Shown: piece by piece, positions 10,425 to 24,059 of the stretch
Layout of the letters: each line of letters starts with the position of its first letter
Position numbering within the stretch: the first letter of the stretch is position 1
Source: Diphasiastrum complanatum
Lineage: Eukaryota > Streptophyta > Lycopodiopsida > Lycopodiales > Lycopodiaceae
Direction: 5' to 3'
Length of the DNA stretch: 64,000 nt
NCBI GenBank assembly: GCA_029204225.1
Contig: CM055109.1
Coordinates: 23,274,422 to 23,338,421, forward strand
Notes under the pieces: model-generated
Told to the model about the DNA's origin: nothing
Databases searched by the model: none
What the model saw: only the letters and a program-made list of their open reading frames with translations
Translations under genes and position numbers: made by a program

Positions 10425-11640
10425 CTTTTTAAGCATTTTTTACCTAGCTTCTTTCTCTTTTGTTTTTTCACCTCTATGTTGTGCGTTTGCTTGTTTGTCT
10501 GCCTTCTATCTTCCAACCACAGCACGAGTCTTCTCTCCAGGTCCTACACGAGCTGCGGAGCAACTTATCAAACTGGATAGAAGCAACAAAAGAGCCAACT
10601 TGGGCATTTTCTTTGAAAAGAAGTGACCCAAGTGACTTTTTTCCAAACCAAATAGGTATATTAGAATTTGCTAGTCTGTCTACAGCCATTCAATTTATCA
10701 TCTCTATGAATTCTGACCACGGTCAAATTTTGATAAAACAACCTGATATACTGTCAAAATCTCTTATTTCTCATCCAAATCTTTGTCCTAAAATTCGTCG
10801 GTTTCACCGAGGGTAGAGTTAAGATCAATCCTCTAGCAGCTCCGCGAATTCTATCTCAGAGATTTTGCCTATTTTCTGTTAGAAGGTCATAATTTTTCCC
10901 ATATTTTCTATTTGTCCGTAAAACCTCTGTATCAGAAATCACCATCCAGCCAGCCTACGAAATCGTCCTCAATGAGCACGAATTCTTTGTCCCACCCGCG
11001 AATTCTCACAGTACGAATTTTTTTTCAAAAATATAAAAAAATCAATATTCAGACAGACAGTACTTCTTGTCAGAATTTGCGAGTCCTATAGTTCAATTTA
11101 TCTGCCTATTCGCAAATTCTATTACAATCCGAAAGACCAGTTTTTTTGTCCTACACTCTCCATTCCACAAGCAAACTATCTTTTTTGCCAAGTACAGTAC
11201 TGACCTGATCATCTGTATTGTTACTCGGATTCTGACACCCAAGTAAAAATTCCCAAATTGGACGTCCGATGATCGGGAAACTATGGCACCAACCAATTTT
11301 CAAACTTGTCGTCGGATTTCGACATGTCGGCATCCGACACACAAACGTGAATACGACATGGCATATTGTTTATCGAAAAAGAAACAGTTGGCATCCGACA
11401 TGGATGTCGGATTCCGATGTCTGTCGCATTCCGACATTCGTATCATTGATCTGAGACCCCAAAAATCTTGATTTGACGTGGTATGAAAATAGATGTTGGA
11501 TTCCAATGTGTTTTTGAAAATCGGAATTGCAGGTTTGGAGCATTTGGAGGTGCGCTTGGAGCTTTTGGTGGCGCATTTGGAGCTTTTGGTCCATTGTGGT
11601 GATTGTAGTTAGTTGTTTTGTGTTTTGTTTTTTTTTGGGG
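10425..11640 (+). other. Gypsy leader, non-coding, repeat-rich
   Basis: No gene is supported. The stretch resembles the untranslated leader of the gypsy element at 57.4-60 kb: GCGAATTCTATC followed by CAGAGA occurs in both (about 10,846 and 58,936). GCGAATTCT-type words recur at about 10,846, 10,978 and 10,998. A palindromic array follows at 11,265-11,500, and a short tandem repeat of TTTGGAGC-type units at 11,535-11,600. Confidence 0.45.
11265..11500. repeat. Inverted TCCGACAT / ATGTCGGA array
   Basis: The octamer ATCCGACA and its reverse complement TGTCGGAT, with one-base variants, occur at least eight times in about 230 bp. The best pair reads ATCCGACATGGATGTCGGAT around 11,394-11,413. 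This gives overlapping hairpin potential in a gypsy leader. Confidence 0.6.
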
Positions 11641-11689
11641 GGGACAAAGTTTATTTTGTTTATTTTTCACAACTACAAATATAGGCCCA

Positions 11690-12075
11690 TTGCCACGCAC
11701 ATAAGACGGGGACCAGATTTGACTCGACGGCCCTCGCATGGCAATGTTTGTGGCAATGAACGCGTGGCACTGCCACGCCATCAAAGTTTCCTATCACTGG
11801 CGCTTTCTCCAAACAGATTTTGGGGGGCGGGGGGGCTCAGAGCAATTCAAATTTTAAATCCGCGTGGCATTGCCACGCTTAAAATTCTAAAAATTTGCCA
11901 CGCGTGGCATTTTTTTTCTAGAATACTAAATTTTGCCACGCGTGGCAAAATGCTTGAAATTTTATTTTGAAGTTTGTCACACGTGGCAAATTTTTCCAAC
12001 AAGCTCAAACTTGCCACGCCGTGGCAAGTTTTCTGAAATTTTGTTTTTCGGCGTGGTAGTGCCACGCAAAAATAT
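11690..12075. repeat. Left array of GCCACGCGTGGC palindromes
   Basis: About nine copies of the half-site GCCACGC or its complement occur. Several form full palindromes, for example TTGCCACGCGTGGCAA at about 11,935 and TTGCCACGCCGTGGCAA at about 12,012. Spacing is irregular (30-50 bp) in T-rich surroundings. The motif is nearly absent elsewhere in the window except at the right array. Confidence 0.85.
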
Positions 12076-12173
12076 TTTAACCAAAAAAAAACCCGCGAAA
12101 TGGAAAAGGTGGGGGCCTTGACTGCATTTGCAAATAGATTTTGTGAAGAGAAGCTTTTGAAAGAAAAGCTTTG

Positions 12174-12311
<138 letters not shown>

Positions 12312-12468
12312 TGAGATGGTTTTGTTTGTTAGTTTTTCATTGGTTGGTTAGTGAACGATTGTTCATTGTTGGCTTTTGTAGAAAAAAACCATGCAATGTT
12401 GAAGGAAAGGAGACAATCCAAGCAAATGCATAAGGTATGTTAGGCATTCTAAATTTTGAAAAAAAACT

Positions 12469-13237
<769 letters not shown>

Positions 13238-14376
13238 TTAGTCTTCGCTATCTTCTCCCTCATCGTTGTCCGAAGCTGAATCTTGTCCTTCGTCTTCGCC
13301 TTCGTGCCCTTCATCTTTGTTTCCTTCTTCTCCTTGGTTTCCTCCGTACTTTCTTCCACAAAGGAAACGGATGCCCTCTACATACACATTCACAAAACAA
13401 ATTGATAATTATTAGCCAAACACATGTCATAAAAATGAAATGAAATACAAATTGTGTATCAAAAATATGAGAAATACAAATTATGTAACAAAAATTTACC
13501 CTTGGATGTACGCCTTGTGCCGCAAGATGATCAACCAAGGCACTATAGCCTTGGCGATATCCAATATTGTACTCGACATTTGTATACTTACGCCCATAAT
13601 CTTCAACCTACATCAACACAAATCGATGATCAGAAAAAAGCAAAAAATTATTGGTAAACAATAAACATATGAAATGCAATTAGCTAAAAGAGAATTGCTT
13701 ACAAATTGGGCATGCATATTGGCCTTGCCTCCCGAAGGAAGGTGAGATTGGCCTAAAAGATTAAGCCTTGATTTTGTTGCCTCTCTTTATTGTTTAAAGC
13801 GCTCGGGATTAAGATGCTTGGATTCCTAAATAATTTTTTCCCAATCTTTTTTAGATGCCCATCCCAGCCTCTTCTTGCTTTACTAGATAATCGTCTTAAT
13901 GATTGGCGCTTATGAAGAATATGCGTACAAATATTCGTCTTTGTCCAGTTGTCATTAAATCGATTTGGTTGTGGAAATTCACGGTACAATATATCAAGTA
14001 TCTTGTCTTTGTCCCCTTGGTCTTGTTGCTCCCAAGGGTTAAACAAATCATGACCAAAGTATTTAAGAGTAAGGTCGTGCAATCTATTGATGACGACCTT
14101 ACCCCTAATGTCCATGATGATGGAACCATCCTCATCAAGGTCATAGAAAATATTCGTGGATTCTTCCAACGACATCTCCATCGAAATGAATCCACGATCT
14201 TGTTGATCGGATTCTCTTTCAGAAAGACAAAGGGCTTTCATCCTTTGCCTTTCCCTGGGAGATAGCAGTGTATAAAAATCTCGCACTTGATCAGAATCAT
14301 ATCCTGAGGCTTGTCCTCTTCCACCGAAAGAGGATCTTGGCCTCCTCCTTGATGCTCTGCTACCGCTAGTAGACAT
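13238..14376 (-). pseudogene. Ptta/En/Spm-like transposon protein, three exons, one frame break
   Basis: I read three exons: 14,376-13,703, 13,607-13,500 and 13,375-13,238. They are separated by small introns with GT and AG borders (GTAAGC...GTAG; GTAAAT...AGAG). The product would be about 305 residues. The N-terminus is Ser/Arg-rich (MSTSGSRASRRRPRSS). The middle holds GWDGHLKKIGKKLF, then ALNNKERQQNQ, then SGGK, a pattern like the plant Transposase_24 (Ptta/En/Spm) family. The C-terminus is strongly acidic (DSASDNDEGEDSED). Exon 1 is one base out of frame near 13,755, giving a TAG at 13,755-13,753, so this copy looks broken unless that base is a sequence error. Palindrome arrays flank it on both sides, which fits a transposon gene. 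The family call rests on remembered pattern, not on a search. Confidence 0.55.
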
Positions 14377-14429
14377 GACTATTGAGAAAAATATATGAAG
14401 TTGTGAAAAGAACTTGGAAAGATATCAAA

Positions 14430-14930
<501 letters not shown>

Positions 14931-15047
14931 GAAAGCTTGAGAGTGAGAAAGTGAGAGCTTGAGTGTGATAGTGAGCCTCAAGAAATCCACAAAAAAGCAT
15001 GCAGAAATATTGAATGAGGGCATTTATATACAGTTTTCAGATTTCAA

Positions 15048-15110
15048 GTGTCGCGTGGCTCTGCCATGCATCTTTTTGCCACGCGTGGCACTGCCATGCA
15101 ATTTTTTTTT
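15048..15110. repeat. Right palindrome cluster, first part
   Basis: GCGTGGCTCTGCCATGC and TTGCCACGCGTGGCACTGCC lie within 60 bp. They are the same motif as the 11.7-12.1 kb array, with A/G variants. Confidence 0.8.
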
Positions 15111-15573
15111 TTGCCCAGAAATACGTGATTACGGCTTGGAAGATGTCATATAGCGAGTGGTTTGTCAAAAAAACAATTTATGGAACTAAAAAAGTGATTT
15201 GACTCTTATTTTATAAATTTTTTTGAGGACAAAAGCATGTGAGTGATATGACATATTTTTAAGCATGAATTTTTAAGGACAAAAGCATGTGATTGATATG
15301 ACATATTTTGGATACAAGAGGACCATGTTTTCTTTGAAAATTTTGATGATTTTTTAAAAAGGACAAATGAGTATTAATTATATTTTGATTTGATATAAGA
15401 CAAGTAGATGATTTGATATGGTTGGTACAAAATGACCATGTGTTTAAGAGAATTTTGTGATTTATAAAAAATGACAAATGTAAATATGTGGTCTGATGTC
15501 GCATATAAGTTGTGGACAATATTTAGTTTATAAAGTATTAATTAATTTGTTATATATGTGTCCCTTAGAAACC

Positions 15574-15614
15574 CGTTCCGACCCTTTTGGGTCAGAACGT
15601 ACTGGGTCGGAACG
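15574..15614. repeat. Perfect 11-bp inverted repeat
   Basis: CGTTCCGACCC (15,574-15,584) is the exact reverse complement of GGGTCGGAACG (15,604-15,614). A near copy, GGGTCAGAACG, lies in the loop at 15,589-15,599. The surroundings are AT-rich. Confidence 0.8.
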
Positions 15615-16079
15615 TTTTTTTTTTTTTAAATATAAAAATATGTGTTACGCTGGGCGCAATCTTCCTTCTTCTTCTTTGTAATACACTGAGGGATGTTAGA
15701 TATACTTCTACTTCCATGAAGTATGGTACCAATGAGATAATAGATTTCGAGGAACATGGTTGTGTGCTGTGCGGTTAAAGCCAGTTGAAGGAAGATTAAG
15801 GATAGAAGAGATCTGAAATCTCTGTGGGTGGGATCCGAGGAGGGATTGGAGGTGGGTTTTTTTTCATGAAAAAATTGTTGATGGATGGAGATGGGAACAA
15901 TTGACAAGAGCGCAAGGGAATGTGGTGGGGTGTTTTCGGACTGTGTGTTGAGTGGATGAAAAGGAAATAGCTCGACGAACTTTGTTAGATGATTGCTAGC
16001 GTTGAGGCAGTGGATCAAACATCTTTGTTTATGAAATCCTTGGCTGTGGTCTTGTGTAGAGGTTCTACGGTTAAAAAAA

Positions 16080-16247
16080 TTTGCGTGGCAGTGCCATGCA
16101 AATTTAGAATTTTTTGGCCGGACCCCACCTCCAGCCTGGATTTCACCGGCAGGGTCCTTGGAAAAGTTTTGGCGTGGATATGCCACGCGTGGCAGTGCCA
16201 CGCATAAGAAAAATGTCAAAATTTTGGCTAAGTATCGGGTTCGCATG
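16080..16247. repeat. Right palindrome cluster, second part
   Basis: GCGTGGCAGTGCCATGC (about 16,083), GCGTGGATATGCCACGC followed by GTGGCAGTGCCACGC (about 16,172-16,204), and a last GCATGGCAA (about 16,242). This is the right-hand counterpart of the 11.69 kb array. Confidence 0.8.
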
Positions 16248-16455
16248 GCAAAACACACATATGTGTATTTGTGTTTGTGAGAGAAAGTGTAGGGATATTA
16301 AAAGGTGAGGAAGGGAAAAGAAAATGAGAGAAAAGATTGTCAAGTAGATGAAAGTGTAAAGTAGATAGTTAATATTATTGTTAGAATAGTAAAGATAATG
16401 CAGATAATAATGTAAAGATAAAAATGTAATAGATAGTGTATGAATTTTAAAAAAA

Positions 16456-17679
<1,224 letters not shown>

Positions 17680-17680
<1 letters not shown>

Positions 17681-18265
17681 AACTTGTTTTAGAGTTAGAG
17701 GTTGACTTTTCAAAGTTCATTAGTCTAAATTTCATTTGAATAAACACTTTTTAAAAGTGTGGGAAAGATAGAATGCGAGTTTGAGTAGATTCAATTTGAA
17801 TAAGTTGGGTACATTGAATCTAGACCCAAAATTGGTAGGGTTAGCATTTTGGTGGGAAAGCCAAGTGGCCAAATAGGGTTTGGACCTACTATAAAAGGAT
17901 GTAACTTGTGGAGAGAGTCATCTTCTCTCTTCTCTATCTCATTTCATGCTTATACATGGTTCTCTTGGGTTCTACTATCCATTGGTGGACTATCTTGGTG
18001 ACTGCTTGCAATTCTATGTGTAGACTGATCTATATTTGTTATTTTTGGATCCACACATCTGAAATACAGTAGCTTGCTGGTTTTGTACGGACAGCAACAG
18101 TACATAATCATTTCATTCAAGTTTGATCAAGCTCTATTAGTGTTTGCATCTCAAATTGTGTGTAGATGCTGATTTTTCTACATTGGTGAAATTGGTAGTG
18201 TATTTCTCTTTCTAACCAAAGCTCATTCAAGTAGATTGGATCTTAAGGATCTGCAATCTTTCACA
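17680..18265 (+). mobile_element. Copia 5' LTR (left end approximate)
   Basis: It ends in CTTTCACA directly before a TGGTATCAGAGC primer site. A CTATAAAAGG TATA box lies at 17,889-17,898, about 375 bp before the LTR end. A pyrimidine-rich stretch (TCTTCTCTCTTCTCTATCTC) follows 30-50 bp later, as expected for the transcription start. The TG start is not certain. Confidence 0.7.
17889..17898 (+). promoter_or_regulatory. LTR TATA box
   Basis: CTATAAAAGG within the copia LTR, followed by a TC-rich initiator-like stretch, marks the probable U3/R border. Confidence 0.6.
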
Positions 18266-18278
18266 TGGTATCAGAGCT
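18266..18278 (+). other. Primer binding site (initiator tRNA-Met)
   Basis: TGGTATCAGAGCT directly follows the LTR end. It is the standard plant copia primer site. Confidence 0.9.
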
Positions 18279-18807
18279 TGTGTTTCAGGTTATGAAGGAG
18301 GAAATCAGATCTATCAATGATTTGGTGAAGATATCAAGTCTAGAGCATGCTAGAGAGGATTCTACACCAAAATCGGATTTTTTGCTTTTGTAGATTGGTT
18401 CAATTCCATTTTTTGAATTCACATGCTGGATTTGGCCGATTTTTTGATCATTGGTTCAGCCTAAGTGGTGGCTTATAGATTGCATATCAAATTTTCAGCA
18501 TTTGGTCAATTTTTTGTGATTTTGTCAAAACCCTAATTTTGATTGGATCTCTAGATAGTGAGGTTGCTAGACTTCATTTGAGTGTGTTTCAATCTTAGGA
18601 AGTGGAAAAATTCATTAGATTGAGGATAGATCATAGGTTGATCAAGATTCCATGATTCTATGTGTTGATTTGCTTGGATAAGTGCTAGAAGAGAATTTGT
18701 GAGATAGTTTCAAATCTTGGTGATTTCTTTTGAAAGCATTTGTTGTTGTTCAAAGGAGTGCTTTGTGCATTGAAGCAGGTTGAAAGAGAAGATCAGGTCA
18801 TTGCTAC

Positions 18808-21560
18808 ATGGCAACCTCAATTGGAGTCATGTTGGAAGCCAATGATAGGCTTACCTCAAGTAACTATTCATTATGAAAAGTGAGGATGGAGTCACTTCTT
18901 GAGATGAATGATGTTTTGGATATTGTTGTAGGTTTGGAGGAGAGACCAGCAACACAACAAGATCAATTGAGGTATGACAAGAGGGCCAAGAAGGCTCTAC
19001 ACATGATAAAGATGAATGTTACCAATGAACTTCTCAAGGAAGTTGGTAAGTGCACATCATCTTTGGAAGCTTGGAATTCATTGAAGAAGCTTTATGAATC
19101 CAAGTCTACTTCTAGAGTGTTGACTCTAAGAAGGCAAATCTTTTCTTGTTTGCAAAAGAATGAAGAAAGTCCAAGTACTTTTGTTTTGAGAATGAAAGCA
19201 TTGAATGATGAGTTAGCTTGCATAGATGAAAGCATTAAGGAAGGAGAGCTTATTCAAGTGATTCTTAATGGCTTGTTGGATGCTCATGCTAACATTGTTC
19301 AAAGTATTGCTATTCAAAAGACTTTGCCAAGTTTGATGGATCTTCAAGAGATCTTGATCAATGAGGAATATAGGCTTCAAGCAAGAGGTGGATCTACATC
19401 GACACTTCAACAGGATGCTATGTTCACAAAGGGCAAATTCAAGGGCAAAACCAAAAGCAAGTGGTCTAAAGGGCAAGATCAAGTGGATGCTTCTTCAAGT
19501 GGCAAAAAGAAGGATAGATCAAAGCTCGAGTGCTTCTATTGTGGCATCAAAGGACACTTTGCAAGTGAGTGCTACAAGAAGAAGAGAGATCAAGGAGACA
19601 AACAAGGTAATCTTACTCTTGATGAGGATGGTTTGGATGTGCAAGATGCAAATGATGATACTTTTGTGATGTCTTCATGTATGCTTGCTAATGATGGAGA
19701 TCTAGATCCTTGGTGGATTGATAGTGGAGCAAGTTCACACATGACCTTTCACAAAGAGTACTTCACTTCTTTGTTGGCATATGGAGATGACAAGAGGGTG
19801 ATCTACACGGCCAATGATGGTGAGTGTGCAATCAAAGGGATTGGCACAATTCCTATTTCTCTCTCTACAAATAGGAATGTTCATTTGGAGGATGTCTTGT
19901 TATTCCATCTATTACCAAGAATTTGCTTAGTGTGAGTCAAATGCTAAGTAAGGGCCTCAAGGTGGAGTTTGATGGAGATGCTTGTTTGATCAAAAGGAAG
20001 GATGTCTTGATTGGAAAAGGTAAAAGGCAAGGGAAATTGTTCAAACTTGATGCTTGTGTTATTGCTAACCAAGTTGGATTTGTTGCAAGGGAGCAAATTT
20101 CTATTCAAGGGGTTTGGCACAAAAGGATGGGACACCTCAACTTCAAGTCATTGGAGGTAATGGCAAGGAAGAAGGTTGTGATTGGTCTTCCAAGTTCCTT
20201 AAGTAATGACAAGCATGTTTGTGAGTCTTGTGCTTTGTCTAAGTCACATAGACTACCTTATACTAGATCTATTTCTAGATCTACAAAGCCTTTTCAACTT
20301 GTACATTCGGATATTCATGGATTTACTACAATTAGCAATAATGGAGCTAAGATGTATGTAACATTCATTGATGATTTTAGTAGATTTTGTTGGATCTATC
20401 TACTAAAGAGCAAGGATGAAGTGTATGATGTCTTTGTCAAGTTCAAGAATGCAAGGGAGAACCAATTTTCCACAAAGATCAAGTGCTTGAGAGGTGACAA
20501 TGGTGGTGAGTACATATCTAACAAGTTCAAGGCCTTTTGTGATGAGCATGGGATCAAGAGGGAGTATACAACATCAAGGACCCCATGAAAAAATGGAGTG
20601 GCTGAAAGGAAGAATAGGACTTTATGCGAAAGTGCTAAAGCTATGAGGTTAAGTGCTAATCTTGACAAACCATTTTGGGATCAAGCTTTGTTGTGTGCCA
20701 ATTTCTTGTGCAATAGGTGGCCGAGTGCTATTTTGGATGGAAGGACACCTTTTGAGATGCTATTCAAGAGGAGGCCGAGTGTCAACTTTCTAAGAACCTT
20801 GAGATGCACATGCTATGTCAACATTACTCTTGATGATAGGACCAAGGAGGATCCATCTTCAAGAAGAGATATTTTTGTTGGATATAGTGAGGTGAGTAAA
20901 GCCTACAAGGTTTACATTCCTTCTACTAACAAAGTGATTGTTGGTAGAGATGTCATTTTTGATGAGGAAAACATTACAAAGGTGTCTTCAAGCATGATTG
21001 ATGGTAAAGTAGATGGATCTAACATTCTTGATGTTGATGAGAAGGATCCTACTTTGGATGGTGGTGATGATGGACCTTCATCAAGTCAAAAGCCAAGGAG
21101 AACATCAAGAGAAAGACAAGTACCTTCAAGGCTCACATATGATCAAAAGGCTAAGCAAGTAGTTTCTGGAAATTATGTTGCTTTCCTAACCTCTTTGGAT
21201 GAGCCTACAAGTGTAGATCAAGCAAGGAAAGAAGAGGAGTGGATCCAAGCAATGGATCTTGAGTATCGATCTCTTATGAAGAGTGGAACATGGAGATTGG
21301 TGGAGTTGCCTAAGGACAAGAAAGCTATTGGATGCAAATGGATCTTCAAGGTGAATACAAACCAAGACGGATCTATCAACAAGTACAAGGCAAGGTTAGT
21401 GGCAGAATGATATGCTCAACAACAAGGAATTGACTATGATGAGACCTTTGCACCCGTGGCAAAGATGGTAAGCATTCGAGTCATCATTTCACTTGCTACA
21501 CTTTATGGATGGCATCTATGGCAAATGGACATTTCAAATTTATTCTTGAATGGTGATCTT
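18808..21560 (+). pseudogene. Copia gag-pol relic, truncated inside RT
   Basis: The natural start is the ATG at 18,808 (MATSIGVMLE). After NYSL the expected Trp codon is TGA (18,874-18,876). The frame then runs through gag, the CCHC knuckle CFYCGIKGHFASEC (about 19,530-19,571) and protease WWIDSGASSHMT with its catalytic Asp intact (about 19,713-19,748). One base is lost near 19,900. The integrase zinc motif (WHKRMGHLNF ... CESCALSKSHRLPY), LRGDNGGEY and NGVAERKNRT follow. A TGA replaces the Gln of the usual PQQNG at 20,587-20,589. RT starts with GCKWIFKVN, has a TGA at 21,408-21,410, and is cut off after FLNGDLD at 21,560. The rest of RT, RNase H and the 3' LTR are missing. It is about 45% identical in gag to the intact element at 39 kb, so it is a different family. 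Confidence 0.9.
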
Positions 21561-21561
21561 G

Positions 21562-21710
21562 ATGATTGTTCTTGTTAGGATTTTGTGTCTAGAATTGATC
21601 TAGATTGATCTTAATCTGAAGTAGATTAATAGATCAAGTAATCTGACAACCAATCCCTCTTGAGGAACAGATTAGGATCCACTCTTGGTCCTTTTTGTAC
21701 TTTTTGCACA
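21562..21710 (+). mobile_element. Copia LTR start fragment (149 bp, copy 1)
   Basis: It matches 63,058-63,206 at the same length with about 7 mismatches. The first possible LTR start is TGATTGTTCTTG at 21,563. In the 63-kb copy the matching sequence begins a full LTR ending at a primer site, so this is the first fifth of that LTR, joined to the cut RT on its left. Confidence 0.75.
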
Positions 21711-22145
21711 GTCACGCATAGATTCGTTCCCATGAGAGTGATAGTATAGTTCAGATTTCAGCATGAATGGAAGATCCACATCTAACTCTAACATCCATAT
21801 CCCTAAGCATTGACACTACATCCACTAGCACTAGATCCACAACAAGATAGCTTACCCTTTCTCTCTCTCCCTTTCTCCCTCATAAAAAGTATAAAACATG
21901 CAATCCCAATAACAATTAGATCCAACAATTGATAAATTCAAAATAAGCATTAGAGATGGAGGAAAAGTGATAGAGAGCAAGGACATTCATCAACCCATTT
22001 CACAAGAGAACCAATCGGCTTTATTGAATTGAAGAAATGAACACATGTAGGAACTCGAGTTGGTCCCTTTTTATAGTAGAGAGGAGGACCCTAGCCTCTG
22101 AATCCTATTGGTCCATTTCTGCCTCCCTAAGTATTCAAATTTAAA
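21711..22145 (-). mobile_element. Gypsy-type LTR fragment
   Basis: It aligns over most of its length with 55,235-55,750. Shared words are TTCGTT(T)CCC followed by GAGAGYGATA, the ACACTACATCCA block, the AAGCAT/AGAGATGGA block and GATAGAGAGCAAGGACATTC. The 55-kb copy ends next to an Asp-tRNA primer site on the minus strand, which gives the type and orientation. This copy lacks the last 75 bp or so and abuts unrelated LTR pieces on both sides. Confidence 0.65.
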
Positions 22146-22159
22146 AAAGAGTGGGAACC

Positions 22160-22400
22160 ATCCAACAATCTGGTAGCACAATTGCATGGGGTGAGGGTGA
22201 AAAGGGTGCGACGTCAGCCAGTATTGAAGTGAACGTTGGTGATGACGCAAAAGTGCGTTACTCTTACGAATGGCCTTAGGATAAGATTTACAAGGTGCCT
22301 TATCTGTTAGGGCACCTTTGGCATTCAGTAAGGTAGTGTCCCCTTTTTTCCTGTCACCATGACCTGTGTAAGAACACGGTGTCGTGATTCATTTGCCTTT
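22160..22400 (-). mobile_element. Fragment of the copia LTR seen at 25.9-26.9 kb
   Basis: Matching blocks in the same order and orientation include GCACAATTGCATGGGGTGAG / GCACAATTCATGGGATGAG, TAGGGCACCTTTGGCATT / TAGGGCACCTTCGGCATT and AAGAACACGGTGTC / AAAAACACGGTGTC. The 26-kb copy lies downstream of a minus-strand copia polyprotein, so this piece is that LTR's start. Confidence 0.7.
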
Positions 22401-23554
22401 TTTTCGTCTGTGCAAATTTGCATGTAAAAATGCAGACTGCGTGACAACGTTAGAAAAATATGCAGCATGAAAGGAGGCAGATTAAAATTGGGATTTAGAA
22501 GACTAGGAGGAGTAAATCCAACACTATAGAAGTTGTGGGCATAAAATATAGAAGATTCTTGATATTGAACATTTCTTGAACAAGAAATATATCCTAAGTT
22601 ATTGACTGAATCCCAGTGAGCTCCTATTGGATGACAGAGTCTAACTAATATCAAGGATAACCACTAAATTCAGTTGGAATTCAACAAAACTTTGTAATCT
22701 CTAGATGTTGTTCTAGGTGATTGTATAAAGTTTATGCTGTTAAAGACGAATATTATAATGGTCTTTAATTACTTGGTTGATTGTAGAATTTGGAACTCAT
22801 TATCTGGTTAAAAGTTGGGTTGGAAGAATATTCTTGGAATCCAATAATTTTCCTTGTGGAAAAGATTTCAGAATGTTTCTTACATTTCCTGAGTGGTATG
22901 TTGTGCATATACTCTAGTCTCTTTTAAATGATTAAGTATGGTTTTGGTAAAAATTATGATTGACGAATCATAAGAATCTAAATATTTATGATTGACGGGT
23001 CATAGATTGATACTTAAAGGTCATTAAAAGAATATAAGGAAATGTGACGATTCTTAAGAGAGGAGTAATTCTTGATCAAGTGAATGAGTCAAGGATTTAG
23101 ATTTGTTATTTGAAGTCTAAGTTTTTTTACTTCAGTGCATATTTGAATTATTTAAATCTCACAACCATTTTCATTAAGTAATTTGTTTACTTATGAGGAA
23201 TTTGCTTACCTTAGTGGATGAAATTCTACTACAGATTGTAGTCAAGGGATGCTTGTGTACTGTTTTTAGCCTAAATCTCTGGTTAATCAGGAGACAGACA
23301 AGTCTATTAAGATTGAAGATTGCTATTTTCTTGTATATGATGCTAGGAATAAGAGCACTTAACTCAAGAGAGTATTTGGGGTACTCATTACTAAGTTGAA
23401 GTCATTTTTATCTTGATGGATATCCTAGAGATTTTGGTAAAAATGAATGGTTGTACGTTAGTTTTCTTGAAAAAATTCTAAGTGTATTGGTACCAAGAAA
23501 CATTTATATTAAAAAATTGTCAAAAATCTACCTTGGTTATTTTATGACTTTATG
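22401..23554. other. AT-rich sequence without a gene
   Basis: No coding region is supported. Two near-palindromes, TATGATTGACGAATCATA and TATGATTGACGGGTCATA, occur 30 bp apart at about 22,957 and 22,989. Confidence 0.5.
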
Positions 23555-23965
23555 TTTGTGAGTACATTTTACATGTGTGAAGCATGTTCCCCACATGTAT
23601 AAAATAGTTAGAAATAGTTTATTCTGTTTACTTTAGGGGTATCCAAAAGATTGCTAGTCAACCATCTTGGTGTCACTAGGTGATAGGGCCAATTTTGGAT
23701 TTAGAGGTCAAATGGTCAAGTACACATGTTTTGTCATGATTAGGCTAAAATTCAATTGTTATATAACTCGATTTAGTTAGGTTGCTTACACATGTCAAGT
23801 TTTGGTTTGATAAATGATGCACCCTATGTGGTGGCAAAAGTCAAAGGGTTCAATTATAAGAGAGAGATGTGTTGGAAGGGTCCAATCAAAAGTGAGGGAT
23901 GTTGCATCACACATCCAATAGGATTAGAGAGGCTATGTTTAAGGGGTCCAATAGGAATTAAGCTT
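23555..23965 (+). mobile_element. Copia LTR fragment (family shared with 56 kb)
   Basis: It aligns with the reverse complement of about 56,250-56,690 over about 400 bp. Shared text includes GAGGTCAAATGGTCAAGTAC, ACATGTTTTGTCATGATTAG, GTGGCAAAAGTCAAAGGGT and AAGTGAGGGATGTTGCAT. It opens with the hairpin word TACATGTG...CACATGTA (23,570-23,599). The fragment is cut at about 23,965. Confidence 0.75.
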
Positions 23966-24059
23966 GGACTGCAACACATATGGAATGACGTCATTTTTTG
24001 CTTGGCATTTGGAAAAGCATGGATCTTCTGTCGCTTTCGTAAAACCAAGTGCTTATTAG

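Noticed and set aside
11443-11970. Open frames over the palindrome array and TTTGGAGC repeats
   Set aside because: Pro/Ala/Lys repeats and Cys/Trp-rich stretches follow directly from the DNA repeats. No domain, start context or intron signal supports them.
22950-23010. Paired TATGATTGACG...TCATA words as a regulatory array
   Set aside because: Only two imperfect copies in AT-rich DNA; not distinguishable from chance.
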